A stretch of DNA of 64,000 nt from Sphingomonadales bacterium (GTDB lineage: Bacteria > Pseudomonadota > Alphaproteobacteria > Sphingomonadales > Sphingomonadaceae). The stretch's first letter is position 1; each line of letters begins with the position of its first letter. Position numbers and translations under genes: made by a program. The notes under the pieces are model-generated. The model made no database searches. It had not been told where the DNA came from and saw nothing but the letters and a program-made list of their open reading frames with translations. The DNA lies in contig JAIXUQ010000008.1 of the NCBI GenBank assembly GCA_027483465.1, positions 1 to 64,000 on the forward strand, given 5' to 3'. Positions 19,219 through 28,320 of the stretch are shown here, piece after piece.

Positions 19219-21027
19219 TCAGTTGTCATCCCCCATCCGCAGCGCGGCGATGAACGCCTCCTGCGGGATGTCCACGTTGCCGTATTGGCGCATGCGCTTT
19301 TTGCCTTCCTTCTGCTTTTCCAGCAGTTTGCGCTTGCGGGTGGCGTCGCCGCCGTAGCATTTTGCGGTGACATCCTTGCGCAGGGCGGCGATGGTTTCGC
19401 GGGCGATGACCTTGCCGCCGATGGCGGCCTGGATGGGAATTTTGAACAGGTGGCGGGGGATGAGGTCTTTCATCCGTTCGCACATGTGGCGGCCGCGGGC
19501 TTCGGCCTGGCTGCGGTGGACGATCATGGAGAGGGCGTCCACCGGTTCGGAATTGACCATGATGCTCATCTTCACCAGATCGCCTTCGCGGTGGCCGATC
19601 TGGTGATAGTCGAAGCTGGCATAGCCGCGGCTGATCGATTTCAGCCGGTCATAGAAATCGAACACCACTTCGTTCAGCGGCAGTTCGTAGACGACCTGGG
19701 CGCGGCCGCCGACATAGGTGAGGTTTTTCTGGATGCCGCGCCGGTCCTGACAGAGCTTCAGGATGCTGCCCAGATATTCGTCGGGCACATAGATGGTGGC
19801 TTCGATCCACGGCTCGTCGATCTGGAGGATGCTTGACGGGTCCGGCATGTCGGCCGGGTTGTGCAGTTCGCGGCTGGAACCGTCACGCATGGCGATGTGA
19901 TAGACGACCGACGGCGCGGTGGTGATCAGATCAAGATCATATTCGCGCGACAAACGCTCCTGGATGATTTCGAGGTGCAGGAGGCCGAGGAAGCCGCAGC
20001 GGAAGCCGAAGCCCAGCGCGGCGCTGGTTTCCATTTCAAAGCTGAAGCTGGCATCGTTCAGGCGCAGCTTGGCGATGCTGTCACGCAGCTTCTCGAAATC
20101 GGCGGCATCGGTGGGGAACAGGCCGCAGAACACCACCGGCTGCACCTCCTTGAAGCCCGGCAAGGGTTCGTTGGCGGGGCGCTTGGCGTCGGTGATCGTG
20201 TCCCCCACGCGGGCCTGGGCGACTTCCTTGATCTGGGCGGTGATGAAGCCCACTTCGCCGGGACCCAATTCGGGCAATTGCTCGATCTTGGGGCGGAAGG
20301 CGCCCACCCGGTCCACCAGGTGCACGCTGTCGGCCGCCATGAACTTGATCTGCTGGCCCTTTTTGATGGCGCCATCGATCACGCGGATCAGGATGACGAC
20401 GCCCAGATAGGGATCATACCAGCTGTCAACCAGCATGGCCTTCAGCGGCTTGTCGCGGTCGCCCTTGGGCGGCGGGATGCGCTTGACGATGGCTTCCAGC
20501 ACCTCGGTGATGCCGATGCCGGATTTGGCGCTGGCCAGCACCGCGTTGGAGGCATCGAGGCCGATGATGTCCTCGATCTCCTTCTTCACCTTTTCCGGTT
20601 CGGCCGAGGGCAGATCGATCTTGTTGATCACCGGCACGATTTCATGATCATGCTCGATGCTCTGATAGACATTGGCCAGCGTCTGCGCCTCCACGCCCTG
20701 CGCCGCGTCCACCACCAGCAGCGCGCCTTCGCAGGCGGCCAATGAGCGGGAGACTTCATAGGCGAAATCGACATGCCCCGGCGTGTCCATCAGGTTCAGG
20801 ATATAATCCTTCCCGTCAGACGCGCGGTAATCCAGCCGCACCGTCTGCGCCTTGATGGTGATGCCGCGCTCCTTCTCGATGTCCATATTGTCGAGCACCT
20901 GCTCGCTCATCTCCCGCGCGGCGAGGCCGCCGGTCGTCTGGATCAGCCGGTCGGCCAGGGTGGATTTCCCGTGATCGATGTGCGCGATGATGGAGAAGTT
21001 GCGGATACGGTCGAGGTCTGCGGTCAT
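19219..21027 (-). CDS. lepA: Elongation factor 4 (LepA)
   Basis: LepA is a ribosome-associated GTPase implicated in back-translocation or in 30S assembly. The 602-residue length is normal. G motifs are intact: AHIDHGKST (G1), [10 protein letters not shown] (switch I), DTPGH (G3) and NKIDLP (G4). The C-terminal LepA-specific domain carries [25 protein letters not shown] and ends [15 protein letters not shown]. The ATG at 21027 gives the canonical [16 protein letters not shown] start. It is transcribed away from the LuxR-type gene across a 126-base gap. Confidence 0.98.
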   Translation of the reverse strand: MTADLDRIRNFSIIAHIDHGKSTLADRLIQTTGGLAAREMSEQVLDNMDIEKERGITIKAQTVRLDYRASDGKDYILNLMDTPGHVDFAYEVSRSLAACEGALLVVDAAQGVEAQTLANVYQSIEHDHEIVPVINKIDLPSAEPEKVKKEIEDIIGLDASNAVLASAKSGIGITEVLEAIVKRIPPPKGDRDKPLKAMLVDSWYDPYLGVVILIRVIDGAIKKGQQIKFMAADSVHLVDRVGAFRPKIEQLPELGPGEVGFITAQIKEVAQARVGDTITDAKRPANEPLPGFKEVQPVVFCGLFPTDAADFEKLRDSIAKLRLNDASFSFEMETSAALGFGFRCGFLGLLHLEIIQERLSREYDLDLITTAPSVVYHIAMRDGSSRELHNPADMPDPSSILQIDEPWIEATIYVPDEYLGSILKLCQDRRGIQKNLTYVGGRAQVVYELPLNEVVFDFYDRLKSISRGYASFDYHQIGHREGDLVKMSIMVNSEPVDALSMIVHRSQAEARGRHMCERMKDLIPRHLFKIPIQAAIGGKVIARETIAALRKDVTAKCYGGDATRKRKLLEKQKEGKKRMRQYGNVDIPQEAFIAALRMGDDN

Positions 21028-21153
21028 GGCTGCGGCATAGGCGGTGCGTGGCCGCCATGCAACGTGACACTTGGCCTTGGGCACGCCCGGGCACCGCCCG
21101 GGGCGGCATCGCGCGGGCTTGACAGGGGCGGCGGCGAAAGCTGAACAAAAACA

Positions 21154-22098
21154 GTGCCCCGCGTTGAACAATTTCTGATCGCCTGCATGGATGCCGCCCG
21201 CGAGGTGCCGGCCGCGCGCTACATGGATTGGGCCTTTGATGCGCTGGCCGGCGTGATCCGGTTTGACAAGGCGTGCTGGGGCATTGGCACGCACGTGCCG
21301 CCCACCACCCATGCCGTGCATCTGCGCGGCCTGCCGCCGGCGCTGCTGCTGGCCTATGAAGCCGGCATCGCGCCGATCGATTTCACCCGGCAGGCGGCCG
21401 CCGCCCGGCCGGGGCGCACCATCAACGATGATGATGTGCGCGGTGATTTTCCCGATGTGATGCCGCGCATCAAGCAAAGCATCTGCATCCCCTTTGGCAT
21501 CGCCAACAGCCTGGCCACCAGCCTGGCGCAGGGCGGCGGATCGCCGCTGCACCATCTGATCATCATCTGGCGCAGCGCCGAGGCTGACCTTTTCAACGAG
21601 GATGAGCGCCAGTTGATGGAGCGCTGCGCGCCGCACATGCTGTCGGGCCTGCGCACCGCCCAGGCGCTGCAATTGGCGCGCGCCGGCCGCGATGAACGGG
21701 TGGGCGCCGCGCTGGTGGATGCCACCGGCACGCTGCACAGTTTTGATGATCAGTTCATCCGGCTGGTGCGCGCGGCGGTGCCGGATTGGAGCAGCCCGGT
21801 GCTGCCTGATGCGCTGATGCCGGTGCTGGCCGGCGGCGCCGCGCCCGATGGGCTGGCCGCCACGCTGCGGCCACTGGGGCCGCTGCTCGCCATGACGCTG
21901 ACCGGGCGGGAGACGCTGCACCTGCCACCGGGCCAACAGCAGATTGCCGCGCTTTATGCCGCCGGCATGACCTATGGCGCGATCGCAGCGCAGCTGGGCC
22001 TGGCGCCAGCAACCGTGCGCAACCAGTTGCAGCGGATTTTCAGGCGGCTGGGGGTGCGCAGCAAGGTGGCGCTGGCCGCGCGCCTGCGCGGGCAATGA
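21154..22098 (+). CDS. LuxR-type DNA-binding regulator
   Basis: A 314-residue regulator with a C-terminal HTH of the LuxR/FixJ class: the window from about residue 262 reads [20 protein letters not shown] then [19 protein letters not shown], with the usual AT-VRN-QL recognition helix. The N-terminal 240 residues show no receiver domain (no phospho-acceptor Asp arrangement) and no recognisable autoinducer-binding tryptophan pattern, so it is not a two-component regulator and its signal is unknown. The GTG start is uncertain. Next on the same strand is the PEP-CTERM gene. Confidence 0.82.
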   Translation: MPRVEQFLIACMDAAREVPAARYMDWAFDALAGVIRFDKACWGIGTHVPPTTHAVHLRGLPPALLLAYEAGIAPIDFTRQAAAARPGRTINDDDVRGDFPDVMPRIKQSICIPFGIANSLATSLAQGGGSPLHHLIIIWRSAEADLFNEDERQLMERCAPHMLSGLRTAQALQLARAGRDERVGAALVDATGTLHSFDDQFIRLVRAAVPDWSSPVLPDALMPVLAGGAAPDGLAATLRPLGPLLAMTLTGRETLHLPPGQQQIAALYAAGMTYGAIAAQLGLAPATVRNQLQRIFRRLGVRSKVALAARLRGQ

Positions 22099-22140
22099 TG
22101 CAGATGCATCACGCCGGCCGCTTTACAGGCGGTGGCCGGC
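22096..22140. repeat. Palindrome and hairpin after the LuxR-type gene
   Basis: A 16-base inverted repeat (TGATGC-AGAT-GCATCA, 22096-22111) begins exactly at the stop codon and is followed by GCCGGCC (22113-22119) and its complement GGCCGGC (22134-22140). Neither is followed by a run of T, so an intrinsic terminator is not obvious. They lie 94-138 bases upstream of the PEP-CTERM start and could be an operator or a processing hairpin. Confidence 0.35.
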
Positions 22141-22233
22141 GGCCACAGGCAACTGGCTGAAAACACTGAATTTCCCCGATTGGCGTGCGGTTTGCATGGC
22201 CAAGTGGCAGCGGCTGCGAAAAAGGGGAGATTC

Positions 22234-23196
22234 ATGAAGCACGTGCGTTTGGCGTTGGCATTGGCCACCCTGTTGGCCAGCCCGGTGGCACCGGCGGTTG
22301 CAGCGCCGGTCAATTCCGGTTCGGGCACGGTGAATTTCACCTTCACGCAGTTCAGTGGCCCGGCGCAGCTGACCTTTCCCCCTGGGCTGTTCGGGCCATC
22401 CGATCCAGGCTCCCGCGTCACCGGCACGGTCAATGGCCAGTTGCCGCTGCTGGGGGCGAGCGTTTCGGTCAACCCGCCCACCAATCCCATCACCTGGGAA
22501 CTGGGGACGCTCGATCTTTCGGGCACCCCGTCCGGCACCGTCACGCTGATCGCTGATCCGGTGTTCGACCCGCCGCAAAGCCACAATATCTTCAGTTGGG
22601 CGCCGGCTGCCTTCAGCAATGTGGCCGTGGGGCAGAATTTCACGCTCGGTACGCTCACGTTCCAGAACGGCAGCTGGTTTGGCGCCGCCGGCAACCCGGC
22701 CAACAATCAGGTGACGACCCTGGAGTTCCGGGTCACCACCACGTCGGGCGATGGGGCGCTGTTCAACCAGGTGCGCAACCTGGCGCTGGTGCATGTCGCC
22801 AACGCGCCCTTTCCCAACGACACCACCACCCTGGCCGGGCAGCAGGCCGCGGCGGACTGGGTGAGTCTGCTCGATCTTGACACCGGCACAACGCTGAACA
22901 GCTTCCGGGTGTTTGATCTGAACCAGACCCCGGCCGGCTTCACCAATGTGGGCACGGTTGATCTGATCGGCCGCTTCGGCTCGCTCGACATCGTGGGCTT
23001 TGCCAATGCGCAGGGCGGCTTCATCACGCCCACCGGCGCGCAACTGCCGCCCGTGGTGCCCGGTGGCGGCGGTGGCGGCGGTGTTGGCACCCCGCCGGCC
23101 GTGCCGGAACCGGCCAGCTGGGCGATGCTGATCGCCGGCTTTGGCCTGATCGGCGCTGCCCAGCGGCGGCGGCGAAAGCCCGTCTTGCCGGCCTGA
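22234..23196 (+). CDS. PEPxxWA-CTERM sorting-domain exported protein
   Basis: The 320-residue secreted protein has an N-terminal signal peptide (MKHVRLALALATLLASPVAPAVA) and a C-terminal sorting tag: VPEPASWAMLIAGFGLIGAA followed by RRRRK. The tag has the PEPxxWA variant, a hydrophobic helix and a basic end, and such tags are thought to be processed by an exosortase-type system. A glycine-rich linker (GGGGGGGVG) precedes the tag. The central region is beta-rich without recognised motif. A strong GGGGAGA ribosome site (22224-22230) precedes the ATG. No exosortase gene lies in this window. Confidence 0.92.
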   Translation: MKHVRLALALATLLASPVAPAVAAPVNSGSGTVNFTFTQFSGPAQLTFPPGLFGPSDPGSRVTGTVNGQLPLLGASVSVNPPTNPITWELGTLDLSGTPSGTVTLIADPVFDPPQSHNIFSWAPAAFSNVAVGQNFTLGTLTFQNGSWFGAAGNPANNQVTTLEFRVTTTSGDGALFNQVRNLALVHVANAPFPNDTTTLAGQQAAADWVSLLDLDTGTTLNSFRVFDLNQTPAGFTNVGTVDLIGRFGSLDIVGFANAQGGFITPTGAQLPPVVPGGGGGGGVGTPPAVPEPASWAMLIAGFGLIGAAQRRRRKPVLPA

Positions 23197-23267
23197 AGCC
23201 GCAGCTTGCTTGACCGGACGCGGCCGGGGCGCATAAGCCCCGGCCGTTCCCAGTTCCGGAGGCAGTC

Positions 23268-24566
23268 TTGAGCATCAGCATCGCCATCATCGGCGCCGGC
23301 CCCGCCGGCTATTACACGGCGGAGGCCGCGCAGAAACAATGGGGCGCCGATGCGCGCATCGACATCATCGATCGCCTGCCCAGCCCCTATGGCCTGATCC
23401 GCGCCGGCGTGGCGCCCGATCACCAGTCGATCAAGGCGGTCACCAAGCGGTACGAGGCGACCAATCTGGCGCCGGGCACCCGGCTCGTCGGCCATGTCGA
23501 GGTGGGCCGCGATGTGGGCATCGACGAACTGCTGGGCCTTTATGACGCCGTTGTGCTCTCGGTGGGCGCCCCGCTTGACAAGCCCATCGGCATTCCCGGC
23601 GATGATCTGCCCGGCGTGGTCGGTTCGGCGGCCTTTGTCGGCTGGTACAATGGCCATCCCGATCATGCCGGATTGCAGGTTGATCTGTCGCATCACGGCG
23701 CCGCCATCATCGGCAACGGCAATGTGGCGATCGATTGCGCCCGCATCCTGGCCAAGACGGTGGACGAACTGGCCACCACCGATATCGCCGGCCATGCGCT
23801 GGCGGTGCTGGCCGGCAGCGCGGTGCGCGATATCCACATCGTTGGCCGGCGCGGGCCGCACCAGGCCAGCTTCACCACCAAGGAGGCCGGCGAACTGGGC
23901 CATCTGGTGCGCACCCAGGCCATCGTGAAGCCGGCTGACCTGCCGCCCGAGGCCGAGGATGCCGCGCTGGAGCCGGGCCACCGCAAGATGGTGACGCACC
24001 TGCGCAGCTTTGCCGGCCAGCCGCGGGGCGACAAGCCGGGCACGATCAATTTCGAATTCTTCCGCCGCCCGGTGGCGGTTGAAGGCCATGGCAAGGCTGA
24101 GCGGCTGATCGTGGAGACCACCCGGCTGGAAAATGGCCAGGCCGTGGGCACCGGCGAACTGCACGCCATCCCCTGCGGCCTGGTGATCGCCTGCATCGGT
24201 TATCGCACCGCGGCCATTCCGGGTGTTGCCTGGTCTGACAAGCTGGGCCGGTTCCCCACCGATGATGCCGGGCGGATCGCGCCCGGCCTTTATGCCAGCG
24301 GTTGGGCCCGGCGCGGCCCCAGCGGCACCATCGGCACCAACCGGCCCGATGGGTTCAGCGTGGTCGCCGCCATGGTGGAAGACGGGATCAGCGCCAGCGG
24401 CAAGGCCGGCGGGCAAGGGCTGGACGCGCTGCTCGCCGCCCGCGGCTGCCGAGCCACCAGCTTTGCCGATTGGCAGAGGATCGAGGCCGCCGAAATCGCT
24501 GCCGCCCGCAGCGGCGCCCCGCGCGAGAAGATCGTGGACGTGGCCGCGATGCTGGCGGCGCTCTAG
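23268..24566 (+). CDS. Ferredoxin--NADP+ reductase, adrenodoxin-reductase type
   Basis: The 432-residue FAD enzyme passes electrons between NAD(P)H and a ferredoxin, as in FprA and adrenodoxin reductase. The FAD motif IIGAGPAGYYTAEAA starts the protein; SPYGLIRAGVAPDHQ is a hallmark of the family. The nucleotide motif GNGNVAIDCARIL and the C-terminal GWARRGPSGTIGTN complete it. The TTG start at 23268 is supported by a GGAGG site at 23258-23262, five bases upstream. Its stop overlaps the PP2C stop on the other strand (CTAG, 24563-24566). The partner ferredoxin is not adjacent. Confidence 0.94.
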   Translation: MSISIAIIGAGPAGYYTAEAAQKQWGADARIDIIDRLPSPYGLIRAGVAPDHQSIKAVTKRYEATNLAPGTRLVGHVEVGRDVGIDELLGLYDAVVLSVGAPLDKPIGIPGDDLPGVVGSAAFVGWYNGHPDHAGLQVDLSHHGAAIIGNGNVAIDCARILAKTVDELATTDIAGHALAVLAGSAVRDIHIVGRRGPHQASFTTKEAGELGHLVRTQAIVKPADLPPEAEDAALEPGHRKMVTHLRSFAGQPRGDKPGTINFEFFRRPVAVEGHGKAERLIVETTRLENGQAVGTGELHAIPCGLVIACIGYRTAAIPGVAWSDKLGRFPTDDAGRIAPGLYASGWARRGPSGTIGTNRPDGFSVVAAMVEDGISASGKAGGQGLDALLAARGCRATSFADWQRIEAAEIAAARSGAPREKIVDVAAMLAAL

Positions 24567-25264
24567 AACTGCACCAGCACGAAGGTGAGATTGTCGAAGG
24601 CGCCGGCGCGGTAGATCCGGTCCTTCAGCGCTTCGGGGCGGGGGAGGCTGGTCTGCACCAGCGCCAGTTGCAGGGCTTCGTGGCTGATCTCGCCGTGCAC
24701 GCCATCGGTGCACAGCAGGAACAGGTCGCCCGGTTCGATGCCCACCGTGCCGAACTGCGGGTCGGCCTCCGGCTGGGTGCCGATGCAGCGGGCGATATGG
24801 TCCCGGTCAGGCTCGGTGTGGATGGTCTCCTCGGTATGGATGCCGGCATCGATCAGGAAATTGCCATAGCTGTGATCGCGGGTGAACGGCACCAGCTCGC
24901 CGCCGCGCAGGCGATAGACCCGGCTGTCCCCGCACCAGCACAGCAGCGCCAGGCCCTCGCGATGGGCCATGGCGGCCAGCGTGGTGCCGGAACGCTGGCC
25001 GGCGGCGGTGGCGGCGGCGAAGATGGTGCCGCTGGCGGTGTCGATCGCCGCCAGCATGGCCGCCGCCGTTTCCTCCACCGTCGCCGCCGGCGCCATGGCG
25101 GCCAGCGCATCCACCACCGCCTGGGCCGCCTTGTCACCATCGGCCAGCCCGCCCAGGCCATCGGCCACCGCCCACAGGCCCAGATCATCGCGGGCCAGCA
25201 ACCGGTCCTCGTTGCGCTGGCGACGAAGGCCGATGTCGCTGAGGGAGAGGCTGACCGGTGGCAT
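24563..25264 (-). CDS. PP2C-family serine/threonine phosphatase
   Basis: The 233-residue metal-dependent phosphatase has the PP2C motif order: RRQRNED (Asp for the metal), WAVADGLGG, the GTTLAAM block, CWCGDSRVYRLR, LLCTDGVHGEI and FDNLTFVLVQF. This matches PstP/PrpC-type enzymes that remove phosphate from Ser/Thr kinase substrates or anti-anti-sigma factors. No kinase is adjacent. The stop shares CTAG with the ferredoxin reductase stop; the start lies 137 bases from tRNA-Pro on the other strand. Confidence 0.93.
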   Translation of the reverse strand: MPPVSLSLSDIGLRRQRNEDRLLARDDLGLWAVADGLGGLADGDKAAQAVVDALAAMAPAATVEETAAAMLAAIDTASGTIFAAATAAGQRSGTTLAAMAHREGLALLCWCGDSRVYRLRGGELVPFTRDHSYGNFLIDAGIHTEETIHTEPDRDHIARCIGTQPEADPQFGTVGIEPGDLFLLCTDGVHGEISHEALQLALVQTSLPRPEALKDRIYRAGAFDNLTFVLVQF

Positions 25265-25354
25265 GGCGTGCGGCTCCGTTCCAACAGGGCTGATCCGTTT
25301 TGGCACCACCGCGCGCCGGCGGCAACAATCTTGGCCGGCGATGCAATCAGGCGG

Positions 25355-25383
25355 TTGCAAGCGCCGGACGCCGTCGCTATAGG
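25355..25383 (+). promoter_or_regulatory. Sigma-70-like promoter for tRNA-Pro
   Basis: A -35 box TTGCAA (25355-25360) and a -10 box TATAGG (25378-25383) are separated by exactly 17 bases. Transcription would begin near 25390, about a dozen bases before the tRNA. The boxes match the consensus at most positions, and no other gene starts downstream before the tRNA, which supports the assignment. Confidence 0.6.
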
Positions 25384-25401
25384 GCCACTTCCGCGCAAGG
25401 T

Positions 25402-25478
25402 CGGGGCGTAGCTCAGCCTGGTAGAGCACTGTCTTCGGGAGGCAGGGGCCGGAGGTTCGAATCCTCTCGCCCCGACCA
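25402..25478 (+). tRNA. tRNA-Pro (anticodon CGG)
   Basis: A 77-nt cloverleaf fits well: acceptor stem CGGGGCG paired with CGCCCCG, D stem GCTC/GAGC with the AGCCTGGTA loop, anticodon stem CTGTC/GGCAG around the loop TTCGGGA (anticodon CGG), and T stem GGAGG with TTCGAAT. The 3' ACCA is encoded. The fold resembles E. coli tRNA-Pro. It decodes CCG, the commonest proline codon in GC-rich genomes. Confidence 0.97.
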
Positions 25479-25521
25479 GCGCGGTTTCCCACACAATAAC
25501 GTCCTCCCCACTCCGCCCGTC

Positions 25522-25539
25522 GCCGCTGGCGGCATTTTT
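25522..25539 (+). terminator. Weak terminator-like hairpin after tRNA-Pro
   Basis: GCCG-CTGG-CGGC (25522-25533) is followed by ATTTTT. The stem is only four base pairs, so this is a weak candidate for termination of the tRNA transcript. Nothing else was seen between the tRNA and the lipoprotein start at 25637. Confidence 0.25.
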
Positions 25540-25636
25540 GCCGCGCGGGTGCTGGCAGGGGTTCAGTTTTGATAAGCTTCTGTCTACAAGCGCGTGGCAG
25601 GGCGGTGCCTTGCCAATGGCTTGGGGGGATTAGGTG

Positions 25637-28312
25637 ATGAAGCTGGCACGTCTTGCGATGCTGATCAGTGCCAGTGCGCTGGTGACGGCCTGTGGCGGCA
25701 GCGGCGGTGGCGGCGGCCTGGTGGTGACCAACCCACCCGCGCCCGCGCCGACGCCTGCGCCAACGCCGACTCCGACCCCAACGCCGACTCCGACGCCCAC
25801 ACCGACGCCCACGCCGACACCAACGCCAACACCCACGCCGACCCCCACGCCAACGCCGACCCCGACGCCAACGCCGGCCCCGACGTCGCTGATCGGCCTG
25901 TCGGTCAGCCAGAGCTTTGCCACCGATGCCGTCACCGGCACGGTCAGTGTCAACCGCACCACCGAAGCCGCCACCGCCACCTCGGCGCGCGCCACCGTCA
26001 CCATCGCCTACAGCCAGGCCACCGGCGGCTACACCGTCACCGTCGGCAGCCGCAGCCTCAGCTTCCTGCCCGCTGATCTTGATGCGGCGCAGAGCAGCCC
26101 TGGTGCTGCCGTCTATATCCGCCGCAACGGCAGCACCACCGACAGCCTGACGCTGACCCGCGCCGGCACCAGCGGGCGGCTCACCTTCCAATATGTTGGC
26201 GCCGGTTTCTGGCAGCGCACCACCGAGAATTCCGCGACCGTGGACGGCATTTTCGATGCCTTCACCTATGGTTTCCCCACCACGGCCGCCGCCGTGCCGC
26301 GCACCGGCAAGGCCAGTTACGACATTGATCTTTTGGGCGTGATTTCGCCGGTGCAGGCAATTTCGGGCGGCGGCACCTTGCAGGTGCTGTTTGACAATGG
26401 CCTGATGCTGATCAGCGGCACGCTCGATCCCACCGCCGCCAGCCCGCGCGCCGAAGTGTTCAGCGGCGATGCGCGATTGACCAGCGGCAACGCCTTCACC
26501 GGCAGCCTGGGCTTTTTCCAGTTCGGCAATTTCACCGGCAGCCTGGATGGCAAATTCTATGGCCCCGAAGCCCAGGAGGTGGGCGCCGCCTTCTTCCTGG
26601 CCGAACCGGGCGGCCGCCGCGCCGTGGGCACCATCACCGGCCGGCGCGGCGCCGGCGCCGGCGGCAACACCAGCTTGGCTGAACAGACGCTCAGCGATTT
26701 CTACCCCGGGGTCGGCGGCCGGCTGGGCGCGCGCATCACCGGCACCTCGGGCACCAACACCACGCCCACCACTTATTCCAACCTGTCGGCCGCCAACGGC
26801 GATTTCGTCGTGAATTACAACGCCGGCACCCGGCTCTACACCGTGGTCGCCGGCGATCGCAGCTTCCCCGAAGGCAGCGCGTCGCTGGCGACCACCACCG
26901 AGACATTCGCGCGCGCCAGCTATTCCAACCGCCTGAACCTGGTTGGCAGCAGCGGCGGCGCGGTGTTTGACACGCTGCGCTTTGTCGGCGGCGGCGTGTG
27001 GACCAAGCGCGTCGGCAACGCGAGCACCACCGATTATCTGATCGACGAATTCGCCTTTGGCATCCGCACCCCGGCCTCGGCGATGCTGCGCACCGGGGAG
27101 GCGGCCTATAATTTCGCCCTGCACGGCACCGCGGCCGATCCCGATCAGCGCAATTTCATGTTTGTGGGCGGCAGCGGCGTGCTGCGCGCCAATTTCGCCA
27201 GCGGCGCCATCAGCCTCACCGGCGCCGCCCGCTACCGGGAGGACAGCACCATCTCCGGCTTCCCGCCGGTCACCGCCACCGGCGATTTCACCGCCACAGC
27301 CAGCATCACATCGGGCAGCAATGGCTTTGCCGGCACCGCCAGCATGACCGGGCTGGGCAATTACACCGGCGCGCTCACCGGCAATTTCTTCGGCCCGGCG
27401 GCCGAGGAGGTGGGCGGCGCCTTCAGCCTGTCCGACGGTGCCGGGCGGCTGGTGGGCAGCTTCGTCGGTATCAAGGATGATGCGATCCTCGCCGCCGGCC
27501 AGCCGCTGCTCAATGTGGCCAGCCCGACGACGTTCGAAGCCTTTGCCAATGCCACCACCACCGGCGTGGGCCGTGCCCCCAGCGGCACTGCCGTCACTTA
27601 TTCGCCGGCCACCGCTTCCTATCGCGTCACCGGCGATGCCGCGGAATTTTCGCGCCTCGGCCTCCCGGCCGCCTTCCTCACCAGCTTCGGGCCTGAAAAC
27701 CGGGTGGCGGGCGAAACCAACGCCAGCTTCACGGTGGGCCGCACCATCATCGAAGGCCCGCCGGTGCGCCAGCGGGTGACTGGCCGGCTGTTCAACCCCG
27801 GCAGCGGCAACACCAGCCTCGCGCTCACCTATACCAGCTTCATGGATGTGCTGGTGGAGGAGGTGGACGCCGGCGGCCAGCTCAGCGGTCCGCGCGCCTA
27901 CAACCGGCTGTGGCTCCCCTTTGGCGTTGCCACCCCGGCCTCGGCACTGCCGCGCAGTGGCACCGCCACCTATGATGGCATCGCCTTTGCCCAGGGCGTC
28001 ACGCCCACCAGCTTCAACGTGGAGGCCAGCGGCACCAGCCGCATGGTGGCCAATTTCGCCGACAACAGCTTCACCGCCACCGTCACCCTCACGCCGGTGG
28101 GCGGCGGCAGTGCCTTTGCGCCGTTCAATTTCGGCGGCTTCATCGCCACCAACGGCTTTGCCGGCAACGGCAACAACGGCAATATCGGCCAGTGGGCCGG
28201 CCGCTTCTTTGGCCCGGCCGCCAATGAATTCGGCGCCGCGTTCGATGCCACGCGCGACGATGCCAATGGCCGCACCACCTTCTCGGGCGTGGCGGTGGGC
28301 CGGCGGAACTGA
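25637..28312 (+). CDS. Surface lipoprotein with three TbpB-like modules, candidate Slam substrate
   Basis: The 891-residue protein starts with a lipoprotein signal (lipobox LVTAC, Cys19), a Gly-rich stretch, then a long Pro-Thr linker (residues about 38-83). Three modules of roughly 275 residues follow. Each has a TG(K/E/T)AxY strand and a late strand reading [28 protein letters not shown] or [14 protein letters not shown] (starting near residues 306, 583 and 856), a pattern of the transferrin-binding-protein-like barrel domain. The DUF560/Slam gene begins eight bases downstream. I infer a surface-exposed lipoprotein exported by that Slam; the ligand is unknown. A GGGGGGA site (25623-25629) favours ATG 25637 over GTG 25634. 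Confidence 0.85.
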   Translation: MKLARLAMLISASALVTACGGSGGGGGLVVTNPPAPAPTPAPTPTPTPTPTPTPTPTPTPTPTPTPTPTPTPTPTPTPTPAPTSLIGLSVSQSFATDAVTGTVSVNRTTEAATATSARATVTIAYSQATGGYTVTVGSRSLSFLPADLDAAQSSPGAAVYIRRNGSTTDSLTLTRAGTSGRLTFQYVGAGFWQRTTENSATVDGIFDAFTYGFPTTAAAVPRTGKASYDIDLLGVISPVQAISGGGTLQVLFDNGLMLISGTLDPTAASPRAEVFSGDARLTSGNAFTGSLGFFQFGNFTGSLDGKFYGPEAQEVGAAFFLAEPGGRRAVGTITGRRGAGAGGNTSLAEQTLSDFYPGVGGRLGARITGTSGTNTTPTTYSNLSAANGDFVVNYNAGTRLYTVVAGDRSFPEGSASLATTTETFARASYSNRLNLVGSSGGAVFDTLRFVGGGVWTKRVGNASTTDYLIDEFAFGIRTPASAMLRTGEAAYNFALHGTAADPDQRNFMFVGGSGVLRANFASGAISLTGAARYREDSTISGFPPVTATGDFTATASITSGSNGFAGTASMTGLGNYTGALTGNFFGPAAEEVGGAFSLSDGAGRLVGSFVGIKDDAILAAGQPLLNVASPTTFEAFANATTTGVGRAPSGTAVTYSPATASYRVTGDAAEFSRLGLPAAFLTSFGPENRVAGETNASFTVGRTIIEGPPVRQRVTGRLFNPGSGNTSLALTYTSFMDVLVEEVDAGGQLSGPRAYNRLWLPFGVATPASALPRSGTATYDGIAFAQGVTPTSFNVEASGTSRMVANFADNSFTATVTLTPVGGGSAFAPFNFGGFIATNGFAGNGNNGNIGQWAGRFFGPAANEFGAAFDATRDDANGRTTFSGVAVGRRN
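25748..25885 (+). repeat. Pro-Thr coding repeat (linker of the surface lipoprotein)
   Basis: A hexanucleotide-like CCN-ACN repeat encodes 19 uninterrupted Pro-Thr pairs (25760-25873) flanked by Pro-Ala pairs. Third positions vary freely (CCA, CCC, CCG; ACA, ACC, ACG, ACT), so the repeat is not identical at DNA level. The linker probably forms an extended stalk between the lipid anchor and the folded modules. Copy number could vary by slippage. Confidence 0.9.
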
Positions 28313-28320
28313 GCGCACCG

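Noticed and set aside
21119-21147. TTGACA 35 bases before the GTG of the LuxR-type gene as a promoter
   Set aside because: The matching -10 (TGAACA) is poor, and such a promoter would give a nearly leaderless mRNA. The evidence is too weak to annotate.
25748-25885. Possible CRISPR or satellite array
   Set aside because: The repeat unit is six bases, coding, and without spacers. It encodes a Pro-Thr linker inside a gene.
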